Positions 1 to 5,626 of a stretch of DNA of 8,323 bases are shown one piece after another. This stretch comes from Thermoplasmata archaeon (GTDB taxonomy: Archaea; Thermoplasmatota; Thermoplasmata; Thermoplasmatales; Thermoplasmataceae). Both the position numbers and the translations under genes were made by a program. Location: the NCBI GenBank assembly GCA_021806345.1, contig JAJZXP010000463.1, positions 1-8,323 on the forward strand, in the 5' to 3' direction. The notes beneath the pieces were generated by a model. That model saw only the letters and a program-made list of their open reading frames with translations. It was not told the DNA's origin and made no database searches. Each line of letters begins with the position of its first letter. Position 1 is the stretch's first letter.

Positions 1-97
1 TAGTTTAGCAACTACTCGGGAACCTATTTAAATAAAATAATTATTAAATTGAATGTTAATGTGGAAGTAGGAATTTTAGTAATACATTTGAAAAATC

Positions 98-868
98 TTA
101 AATTTTATTTTTATTCAAGAAATTCAGGACTAACTCGCAAAATTTTTCCGGTTGATCCAGTGGATTTATGTGCGCAGCATCTTTTAATATTATCATTTCA
201 GAATTTGAAATGTTGTCTCTAAGATAACGAGAGTATTCACAAGGCGTGAAGATATCTTCTTCACCACAGATTATTAATGTTGGAACATTAATTGTGTGTA
301 GAATATCGGTGTGATCAGGCTTATTTATTAGGGCTTCTAAAGCCCCTACTATGGCATCTTTTTCCATATTGGCGCTCATGCACCTGACTAGATCCAATAC
401 CCAAGGCTTTCTTTCTATTGTGTTTTTTGAAAGCCTTGATTGTACATTATCTAGATATTTACTGAAGTCTTGCTTCAAAAGAGTATCAATTTGCCTCCTT
501 CGTCTATCAGCTATCTCCTTACTGTCAGCTTGGGCCTTCGAACCTGCCAATACCATTGATGAAATAATACCCGGCCTGCGTTTCCAAATTTCAAGTAAAA
601 CGTAACCTCCGGCAGAGGATCCTATAAAGGCCGCTTTGCCCACTTTAAGCTCATCAAGAAGTTGAATTATATCATCTGCAAATAGTTCAATTGACATTTT
701 TCTTCCATTTAGTTTATTATCACCATGACCTCTTAAATCAGGGGCTATAATTCTATAACCTTCCTCTATGAACCTAGGAATATGATAGCCCCACATTAGT
801 TTTGAATGGTTAAAACTGTGAAGCATCACTATGGGATAACCATTACCCAAATCGTAGTATGATTTCAT
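98..868 (-). CDS. Alpha/beta hydrolase, 3-oxoadipate enol-lactonase / C-C hydrolase-like
   Basis: A 256-residue single-domain alpha/beta hydrolase fold protein, the usual length for this family, with no signal peptide, so cytoplasmic. Visible landmarks: an oxyanion-loop region near VMLHSFNHS (about 14-22), the strand/turn APDLRGHGD (42-50), the nucleophile elbow GSSAG with Ser85, the acid Asp205 in CGEEDIF, and the base His233 in DAAHINP. The catalytic triad is therefore intact. The oxyanion motif is HS where most relatives have HG. The ATG at 868 is preceded by AGGTGG with a 6-base spacer, a clear ribosome binding site. It lies 92 bases after the bicupin dioxygenase gene on the same strand, so it is probably the second gene of that transcript. 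Family members hydrolyse esters, enol-lactones (3-oxoadipate enol-lactone) or ring-cleavage products of aromatic compounds; context supports a role of that kind, but the exact substrate cannot be read. The fold call is firm, the function tentative. Confidence 0.88.
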   Translation of the reverse strand: MKSYYDLGNGYPIVMLHSFNHSKLMWGYHIPRFIEEGYRIIAPDLRGHGDNKLNGRKMSIELFADDIIQLLDELKVGKAAFIGSSAGGYVLLEIWKRRPGIISSMVLAGSKAQADSKEIADRRRRQIDTLLKQDFSKYLDNVQSRLSKNTIERKPWVLDLVRCMSANMEKDAIVGALEALINKPDHTDILHTINVPTLIICGEEDIFTPCEYSRYLRDNISNSEMIILKDAAHINPLDQPEKFCELVLNFLNKNKI

Positions 869-874
869 TTTATT

Positions 875-880
875 CCACCT
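875..880 (-). promoter_or_regulatory. Ribosome binding site of the alpha/beta hydrolase gene
   Basis: On the minus strand the sequence AGGTGG lies 6 bases before the ATG at 868. It matches the archaeal Shine-Dalgarno core GGAGGTG in part and supports the chosen start. Its presence fits an internal cistron with a leader, unlike the genes here that appear leaderless. Confidence 0.6.
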
Positions 881-910
881 ATCATTTGTATTTTGTTTTC
901 CCTTTTAAGA

Positions 911-963
911 TGATAATTGTTAATTTATGAGATTATAGAACTCATAAATTTCAATAATTATCA
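911..963 (-). repeat. Two-part inverted repeat (possible intercistronic hairpin)
   Basis: Inner arms AATTTATGAG (922-931) and CTCATAAATT (941-950) are perfect 10-base reverse complements around a 9-base loop. Outer arms TGATAATT (911-918) and AATTATCA (956-963) are a further perfect 8-base pair, separated from the inner stem by 3 and 5 unpaired bases. The outer arm at 956-963 contains the stop codon of the dioxygenase gene (961-963). In minus-strand RNA this would fold into a long stem directly at the end of that gene and before the hydrolase gene. It could be a processing or stability element, a partial terminator, or a DNA operator; the sequence does not tell which. No long U-tract follows it. 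Confidence 0.6.
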
Positions 964-2010
964 GGAAACCTGTTCCCTGAATTGTCCTGCGTTCCTGAAT
1001 ATGGGGGCGTCAGAAAAAGTAAACACATACAAAGGTTTATTGCCTGTATTATGAAAATAATACTCCTTCCAGGATCCTACCGTCACAATATCATAAGGTT
1101 CAAGGGTAAATTTCTTGCCCGTACCTGGAAATACAATCTCACCCGAACCGTCAAAGCACAAAGCAATTAAATTTTCAGTTCTTCTTATTTTTGGTCCAGT
1201 TTTACCAGGTCTAATATATCTCATGCCCAGATTCATTGTAGGAATTGGGTCATGGCCAGTTTTCGGATCTATGTAATCCAGGTGAAAGGCATCTTTCTCT
1301 TTATTCTCTGAAGCCATCGTCTCCAATGCCTCCTTTACATGTTGAAATGGGTAGTAAAGCAAACGGGAATTTGTACCTTTCAGATTGGGTGCATACAATC
1401 CTCTGCCATGAAGGGCCTCATTTGCAGAAACATCTCGCTCAATTTCCTGGTTTTTACCACCCATAGTTGAATAAAATATCGCTCCTATCCAATAAGAAAA
1501 TATTAAATCGAGACCGTCAAACCATATCGTGTCTTTCTTTCCATTGTTGCGGTGGTCATGCCATGTCCAGTTGGGTGTTAGGATTAAATCCCCCTTCTTC
1601 ATCGGTATTTTTGTTCCATCAACTATAGTAAACGTTTCAGAATCATCGGACTCTAAGATGAACCTAAAGGCATTTGCACTATGTTTGTGCGTCGGTGCAA
1701 TTTGACCCGGCCTGAGAAGCTGGATACCTCCTCTCATTGTCTGGGTAGTTGCAGCTGGAAAATAATTTTTGAGCCCGGGGTTTTCAAATTGAACATTCAC
1801 CCTGTCCGCCTGGTCTGGAGTTAACATCTCACTCAGTTCATATAATCTTGCCCTGGTCTCTTTATATTCCCATTTATGTGTTTCAGTAAGGGGTTCAGGT
1901 ACCGAAGTAAAAAGTGGCTTGATCTTGCCTTTTCCAATATCGGATTGATAATAGGTGTTTAAGTTTTCCTCCTCAAGCTTCTCTAAAAAATTCACTAATT
2001 TCTGTTCCAT
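961..2010 (-). CDS. Gentisate 1,2-dioxygenase-like bicupin ring-cleavage dioxygenase
   Basis: A 349-residue bicupin protein, the usual size for gentisate 1,2-dioxygenases, which use Fe(II) and O2 to open gentisate (2,5-dihydroxybenzoate) to maleylpyruvate in the cytoplasm. The N-terminal cupin carries the metal site: HKH (His108, His110) followed by SANAFRFILE, and His151 in the signature LTPNWTWHDH (144-153), then WFDGLDL (163-169), which closely matches the family pattern TPxxTWHDHG...WLDGLD. The C-terminal cupin (about 262-345) keeps the fold and the tail SDAPIFRNAGQFRE, but at the place where relatives often have HRHT it reads IRRT, so a second metal site is unlikely. The start ATG at 2010 gives full family length; the GGAG just upstream sits only 2 bases away, too close for a normal ribosome site. 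Salicylate, 5-nitrosalicylate and 1-hydroxy-2-naphthoate dioxygenases belong to the same family, so the substrate is uncertain. Confidence 0.9.
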   Translation of the reverse strand: MEQKLVNFLEKLEEENLNTYYQSDIGKGKIKPLFTSVPEPLTETHKWEYKETRARLYELSEMLTPDQADRVNVQFENPGLKNYFPAATTQTMRGGIQLLRPGQIAPTHKHSANAFRFILESDDSETFTIVDGTKIPMKKGDLILTPNWTWHDHRNNGKKDTIWFDGLDLIFSYWIGAIFYSTMGGKNQEIERDVSANEALHGRGLYAPNLKGTNSRLLYYPFQHVKEALETMASENKEKDAFHLDYIDPKTGHDPIPTMNLGMRYIRPGKTGPKIRRTENLIALCFDGSGEIVFPGTGKKFTLEPYDIVTVGSWKEYYFHNTGNKPLYVFTFSDAPIFRNAGQFREQVS

Positions 2011-2029
2011 AACTCCCCAGCTAAAATTA

Positions 2030-2038
2030 TTATTTTAA
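2030..2038 (-). promoter_or_regulatory. Candidate TATA box of the dioxygenase gene
   Basis: On the minus strand an AT-rich stretch (TTAAAATAA) lies about 20-28 bases before the ATG at 2010, the distance expected for a TATA box of a leaderless archaeal gene. The whole region is AT-rich, so chance matches are likely. Confidence 0.3.
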
Positions 2039-2187
2039 TTTTGCGAGAAATCACTCTGGAAAATGATTATTAATTGAATGGAATCTGGTTAATAAATCAT
2101 AACAATTTGTATTATCTTTAATCAATATTAACACAGAACTAACCCGATTTACAGTAATTAAGATTCTTCAATGAGCAAAAGTTATTC

Positions 2188-2199
2188 TTGACGTGTCAA
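2188..2199. promoter_or_regulatory. Palindrome TTGAC-GT-GTCAA, possible regulator site
   Basis: A perfect 5-base dyad with a 2-base centre. A third half-site, GTCAA, occurs at 2218-2222, 23 bases after the right half-site and thus about two helical turns away. It sits immediately before a TATA-like box on the plus strand (2202-2209). Such dyads are typical of dimeric helix-turn-helix regulators, but no regulator gene is visible in the window, and the site is about 180 bases from the nearest start codon. Confidence 0.35.
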
Positions 2200-2351
2200 C
2201 GTTTATATCGAAAATAAGTCAATTTGAGGCACATTAACCGATGGTCAGGAATATAAGAGAAGAATAAACTCAAGTCAGTAAATAGACTGCAGGAAATATG
2301 CTACTTCATTTTCTCAAATTAATTGATGTTTATAATTATACAAAGCTGAGC

Positions 2352-3356
2352 CTACAAATTAAGCAACTTAGTAATGTTGCCACTAAATACAGTTTCAAGT
2401 TCTTCCTCAGTGAAGTTCAACTTCCGCAGTAAATCCGGATACGAGGACATTCTGTTTCTACCGGAATCCGGCCCCCAAGGGTAATCTGTTGAAAAGACCA
2501 TATTTTCAATTCCAACGACTTCCCTACCACATTGAATTGCGGCTGCATTGCCACCGATGGCCGTGTCATAATAAAACCTTCTCAACATCTCTGTTGGGGT
2601 ATTACCTGAATTAAATAATTCGCCCCTAACGTTCATTACCTTGGAAGCTTTAGAATCATAAGATTCCTGTATCCGACCGATAAGGTATGGAATGGTACCA
2701 CCCAGATGATGAGTCACTATCTTAAGTTGGTGGAGTCTTTCCATCACTCCTGAGAGAACTAAGCGAGCCCAAATCAAAGATGTTTCATAGGGCCAACCAA
2801 GGACATGCATTAAATCGAATTCAATTTCGTAAGGTCTGCTCATTTTTTCAATTGTATCCACAGGATGTATATATATGGGAACACCTAACTTTGATGCCTT
2901 CTCCAATGCTGGAAAGAATTGGTCAATAGGCTTACCAAGTGAATTCGTAGGAACCATGAATCCCTTAAGCCCCATATCAATTGCCCTTTCCATCTCTTCA
3001 AGTCCTCCATTATTGAGGGCCTGCAATGGAATAGTTCCAAGTCCGGCAATCCTTCCTTTACTTTTATCTACTAGTTCAACAAGGTCATCATTCAATATTG
3101 ATGTTAATTTGAGATTTTCTTCTGAATCTAATTCAAATGTATTTGGTTCAATTATGCTATGAACCATAGTAATCTGCATTTTAAAGCCAAAACGGTCTAG
3201 ATCCTCTAAGCGTTTTTCCAATTGAATAAAATTAGGTTTCTCCCTTGACAGTTGTGAGGTATATTTTGCAGCTTTTTTTGCACCTTCTGACTTTGCATTA
3301 CTCAATTGCTTCAAGTAATTTGGAGGAGTCCAATGAGTATAAGCGTCGATTATCAT
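2352..3356 (-). CDS. ACMSD-like amidohydrolase (amidohydrolase family 2), probable decarboxylase or hydrolase
   Basis: A 334-residue TIM-barrel metal enzyme of the family containing 2-amino-3-carboxymuconate-6-semialdehyde decarboxylase, gamma-resorcylate decarboxylase and related non-oxidative decarboxylases and hydrolases. Motifs: MIIDAYTHWTPP at the N-terminus (metal motif Y-x-H, Tyr6/His8), IYIHPVD (His164), VTHHLGGTIPYLIGRI (His216/His217, the ACMSD-type HHxGG block), and FSTDYPWGP (Asp291). The first metal ligand, usually His (HxH) or Glu (ExH), is Tyr here. The ATG at 3356 is preferred: the frame stays open to a TTG at 3386, but that would add ten hydrophobic residues unlike the family and would overlap the probable TATA box. 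It is divergent from the decarboxylase-family pair, sharing an 81-base promoter region. A role in decarboxylating an aromatic acid or ring-cleavage product is inferred. Confidence 0.88.
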   Translation of the reverse strand: MIIDAYTHWTPPNYLKQLSNAKSEGAKKAAKYTSQLSREKPNFIQLEKRLEDLDRFGFKMQITMVHSIIEPNTFELDSEENLKLTSILNDDLVELVDKSKGRIAGLGTIPLQALNNGGLEEMERAIDMGLKGFMVPTNSLGKPIDQFFPALEKASKLGVPIYIHPVDTIEKMSRPYEIEFDLMHVLGWPYETSLIWARLVLSGVMERLHQLKIVTHHLGGTIPYLIGRIQESYDSKASKVMNVRGELFNSGNTPTEMLRRFYYDTAIGGNAAAIQCGREVVGIENMVFSTDYPWGPDSGRNRMSSYPDLLRKLNFTEEELETVFSGNITKLLNL

Positions 3357-3372
3357 ATTTGCATATATAAAA

Positions 3373-3384
3373 AATAAATAAAAC
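3373..3384 (-). promoter_or_regulatory. Candidate TATA box of the amidohydrolase gene
   Basis: On the minus strand GTTTTATTTATT lies 17-28 bases before the ATG at 3356, with no Shine-Dalgarno sequence between. The spacing fits a leaderless archaeal transcript starting at or next to the start codon, and supports 3356 over the upstream TTG. Confidence 0.45.
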
Positions 3385-3409
3385 AATTTCCTAAGAAACT
3401 GGACAAATT

Positions 3410-3417
3410 CTTATAAG
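3410..3417 (+). promoter_or_regulatory. Candidate TATA box of the first decarboxylase-family gene
   Basis: CTTATAAG lies 21-28 bases before the ATG at 3438, the classical archaeal TATA distance for a leaderless gene. There is no good ribosome binding site before the ATG; the GGGGGA at 3417-3422 is 15 bases away, too far to serve. Confidence 0.55.
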
Positions 3418-3437
3418 GGGGATTTGATAAACTAAAT

Positions 3438-4481
3438 ATGTCATCAAATAGACTGCCACTCTCTATTGCCTTCTGGGACTATGATCGCACGAGGCCGCTT
3501 CTGGATGGAAAGGTAGGGATAGACGGTATAGAGCCAAGATATGTTCCACTCTGGGTTGAGGAGACGTTTTATCGAATGCTGCGAAATGCTGAATTTGACG
3601 TTTCTGAGATGTCTTTTGCTGCATACATGGCATCTCTTTCTGAATCAAGCCAACGATTTGTAGCAATTCCAGTTTTTCCGTCCAGGACATTCAGACACAG
3701 GTCCATTTACATAAACAAAGATAGTGGCATAAAAAAGCCAATTGATCTTAAGGGAAAAAGAGTTGGCATTCCACGATACCGGCAAACAGCTGGAGTATAT
3801 ATACGAGGAATGCTAGAGGACTATTACGGAGTACCATGTAATTCAGTAGTATATGTAACTGGTGGCCTTGAAGATAAGGTTCAGGAAGGAAAAGTCTGGG
3901 CGATGTCTGAACTTAATGAAAAACTTAGAAAAGAAAAAGGAATAATCATTGAGCCAGAGTCCCATAAATCACTTTCGAGTATGCTGGATAATGGTGACAT
4001 CGATGCGATATATACAGCTAGAATGCCTTCTAGTTTTACAGGAAGTTCCGGTAACGTAATTCGCTTGTTTCCTGACTATAGGAAAGAAGAAATTAATTTT
4101 TACAAGGAAACAGGCATATTTCCAATAATGCATGTAGTAGTAATCCGGAATGATGTATACGAAAAAAACCGTTGGGTTGTTTCATCCCTAATGAAAGCAT
4201 TTGAAAGGTCTAAACAAATGGCCTATAAGCTAAATTATCAAACTGGTGCAGTCAGGTCTATGTTGCCGTGGATGAATGAAGAGATAGAAATAATGACCTC
4301 AATCTCAGGTGAAGATTACTGGCCTTATGGAGTAGAAAGAAATTCTAAAACTCTAAGTGCTTTTTTGAAGTATATTTACAAACAGGGATTATCAAGCAAA
4401 GAGTACAAACCAGAAGAAATATTTGCCAAGGAATCTTTTGAAACATTCCATATAGACGATAATTCGCCGGCAAATTTTTAG
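3438..4481 (+). CDS. 4,5-dihydroxyphthalate decarboxylase-family protein (paralogue 1)
   Basis: A 347-residue protein closely following the pattern of the 4,5-dihydroxyphthalate decarboxylase family (Pht5 type), which has the two-lobed NMT1/periplasmic-binding-protein fold but acts in the cytoplasm. Landmarks: FWDYDRTRPLLDG (12-24), VEETFYRML (about 41-49), FDVSEMS, IPVFPSRTFRH, DLKGKRVGIPRYRQTAGVYIRG, TGGLED, the DIDAIY lobe motif, LFPDYRKEE, TGIFPIMHVVVIR, and WPYGVERN near the C-terminus. There is no signal peptide or lipobox, and no ABC permease or ATPase gene nearby, which argues against a transport binding protein. The characterised bacterial enzyme converts 4,5-dihydroxyphthalate to protocatechuate; the true substrate here is unknown. 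The ATG at 3438 gives the family start (short polar lead, then LPLSIAFWDYDRTR). A 51-base gap separates it from its paralogue, which has its own TATA-like box. Confidence 0.85.
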   Translation: MSSNRLPLSIAFWDYDRTRPLLDGKVGIDGIEPRYVPLWVEETFYRMLRNAEFDVSEMSFAAYMASLSESSQRFVAIPVFPSRTFRHRSIYINKDSGIKKPIDLKGKRVGIPRYRQTAGVYIRGMLEDYYGVPCNSVVYVTGGLEDKVQEGKVWAMSELNEKLRKEKGIIIEPESHKSLSSMLDNGDIDAIYTARMPSSFTGSSGNVIRLFPDYRKEEINFYKETGIFPIMHVVVIRNDVYEKNRWVVSSLMKAFERSKQMAYKLNYQTGAVRSMLPWMNEEIEIMTSISGEDYWPYGVERNSKTLSAFLKYIYKQGLSSKEYKPEEIFAKESFETFHIDDNSPANF

Positions 4482-4504
4482 ACCATTGCCTCCCAGCAAA
4501 AAAC

Positions 4505-4516
4505 CTTAATTATATG
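4505..4516 (+). promoter_or_regulatory. Candidate TATA box of the second decarboxylase-family gene
   Basis: CTTAATTATATG lies 17-28 bases before the ATG at 4533, with no ribosome binding site between. This suggests that the second paralogue can be transcribed as its own leaderless message although the gap to the first gene is only 51 bases. Confidence 0.45.
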
Positions 4517-4532
4517 CAATATTAAGTGATTA

Positions 4533-5537
4533 ATGTCAGATTTAGATTTAAGCATTGGGATGGCGGATTATGATAGAACTGCGCCCCTTATAAATGGCGA
4601 AGTTAAGCCTGAGGGGATATCTCTAAGATATATAGTCTCTCCACCATCAGAAACTTTCTGGAGAATGTTAAAATTTGAAGAATTTGATATTTCTGAGATG
4701 TCTATGTCTAGTTATCTTATTTCCCTGCAGAAAGGTAGAAGATGGAGGGCAATACCTGTATTTCCATTCAGATCATTTTTCCACACCAATATATTTGTAA
4801 ATAGAGATGCCGGAATAAGAACACCAGAAGACTTGGTAGGAAAAAGATTTGGTTTACCTGAATACCAGGTGACCGCCGCTTTATGGATGCGTGGAGCGCT
4901 TGAACACGAGTTTGACGTTAAGCCGTCTCGGATAAAGTGGTATGTTGAAAGACAAAAAACATTGAGTCATGGTGGTGAGACTGGTTTTAGACCACCAGAA
5001 GGGGTATCAATTGAACAGGTACCAGACTCGACTACACTGGCAAATTTGTTGGATGAGGGGAAAATTGATGCAATCATGCCAAGCCCTTATCCAGGAATGA
5101 AGTCCATGTTGAACAAAACGGATTTTTTAAATTTCGCAAATTCAGAAAAAATTAGCCCTCTATTTGAGAATTCTGTAACTGAGGGAAGAAGGTATTTCAA
5201 GAAAAATGGGTTCAGCCACATTAATCATACCGTAATATTAAAAGAAGATTTAGTTGAAAAACACAAATGGGTCCCTCTAAATCTAGTCAAAGCATTTCAA
5301 GAAGCAAAAGAGATTGCCTATTCTAGGTCTGATCATCTTTTGAGGTCTTCATTGCTATTTGCTTATAATTATCTAAGACAAGAGAGAGAAGTTTTTGGAA
5401 GAGACCCATATCCATACGGTTTTCAGGTTAATAAAAAGGCCATTAATACATTAATCGAATATTCTGTAGAACAAGGCTTAACTAACAGATTTATAGAACC
5501 TGACGAACTATTTGTTCCATCTACTATTTTTATATAA
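4533..5537 (+). CDS. 4,5-dihydroxyphthalate decarboxylase-family protein (paralogue 2)
   Basis: A 334-residue relative of the preceding gene product. The N-terminal block lines up almost without gaps: LDLSIGMADYDRTAPLING, SETFWRML, FDISEMSMSSY, AIPVFPFRSFFH and DLVGKRFGLPEYQVTAALWMRG, with roughly half of the first 60 aligned positions identical. It then departs: where paralogue 1 has TGGLED it has the longer WYVERQKTLSHGGETGF and RPPEGV (about 136-158), a form known from another branch of the same family. The middle (KTDFLNFANSEKISPLFENS) lacks the RLFPDY block, and SHINHTVILKEDL replaces the GIFPIMHVVVIR block; the C-terminal DPYPYGFQVN is kept. No signal peptide is seen. It may act on a different substrate, or be a partner subunit of paralogue 1. 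The assignment to the family is good; the reaction is unproven, since many members are annotated only by similarity. Confidence 0.8.
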   Translation: MSDLDLSIGMADYDRTAPLINGEVKPEGISLRYIVSPPSETFWRMLKFEEFDISEMSMSSYLISLQKGRRWRAIPVFPFRSFFHTNIFVNRDAGIRTPEDLVGKRFGLPEYQVTAALWMRGALEHEFDVKPSRIKWYVERQKTLSHGGETGFRPPEGVSIEQVPDSTTLANLLDEGKIDAIMPSPYPGMKSMLNKTDFLNFANSEKISPLFENSVTEGRRYFKKNGFSHINHTVILKEDLVEKHKWVPLNLVKAFQEAKEIAYSRSDHLLRSSLLFAYNYLRQEREVFGRDPYPYGFQVNKKAINTLIEYSVEQGLTNRFIEPDELFVPSTIFI

Positions 5538-5565
5538 ACCTATTCAACTCCTTATTCTAAACAAA

Positions 5566-5578
5566 ATATTTAAATAAA
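5566..5578 (+). promoter_or_regulatory. Candidate TATA box of the MHS transporter gene
   Basis: TATTTAAATAAAC-type sequence preceded by the purine-rich ACAAAA, a plausible BRE plus TATA box. Initiation about 25 bases downstream (near 5597-5603) would leave a leader of roughly 25-30 bases that includes the ribosome binding site at 5614-5620. This gene is thus built differently from its leaderless-looking neighbours. Confidence 0.5.
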
Positions 5579-5613
5579 CTCTATATCTAACTTTTTCTTA
5601 GATGATATTTATT

Positions 5614-5620
5614 AGGAGGA
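5614..5620 (+). promoter_or_regulatory. Strong ribosome binding site of the MHS transporter gene
   Basis: AGGAGGA with a 6-base spacer to the ATG at 5627 is the best Shine-Dalgarno sequence in the window and fixes the start of the transporter. Confidence 0.8.
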
Positions 5621-5626
5621 TTTAAC

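Larger units (their letters stand above)
2011..2351. other. 341-base non-coding gap between dioxygenase and amidohydrolase genes
   Basis: No convincing gene was found here. It holds the presumed dioxygenase promoter at its left end, a near-perfect inverted repeat with a one-base bulge (ATGATTATTAA at 2063-2073 against TTAATAAATCAT at 2089-2100), and the palindrome TTGAC-GT-GTCAA at 2188-2199 followed by a TATA-like TTTATATC (2202-2209) reading on the plus strand. Downstream of that there is only an 8-codon open frame (2241-2267). It is the longest gap in the window and much longer than needed for one promoter, so it may carry regulation or a small RNA, but nothing in it is firm. Confidence 0.5.

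Noticed and set aside
1..97. TATA-like CTATTTAAATAAAAT (23-37) and an A-run (91-95) left of the hydrolase gene
   Set aside because: No gene start is linked to the TATA-like stretch in the window, and the five-base U-tract on the minus strand is too weak to call a terminator with confidence.
351..605. Plus-strand open frame of 84 codons opposite the alpha/beta hydrolase gene
   Set aside because: It lies wholly antisense to a gene with an intact catalytic triad, and its translation shows no recognisable domain.
982..1466. Two plus-strand open frames opposite the dioxygenase gene
   Set aside because: Antisense shadows of a well-supported gene, low-complexity translations, no promoter or ribosome site.
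2241..2267. Eight-codon open frame after the TATA-like box in the 341-base gap
   Set aside because: Far too short to support as a gene; such frames occur by chance.
2875..3162. Plus-strand open frame of 95 codons opposite the amidohydrolase gene
   Set aside because: Serine- and leucine-rich shadow of a conserved TIM-barrel gene, with no start signals of its own.
3357..3386. Upstream TTG start adding MFYLFFIYAN to the amidohydrolase
   Set aside because: The extension overlaps the probable TATA box, and the family begins at the MIIDxxxH motif.
3438..5537. Reading the two paralogues as ABC transporter binding proteins or as THI5-type thiamine pyrimidine synthases
   Set aside because: No signal peptide, lipobox or ABC partners are seen, and the His-rich and Cys-rich motifs of THI5 are absent. 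Family-specific blocks such as DYDRT and TGIFPIMH point to the dihydroxyphthalate decarboxylase family.
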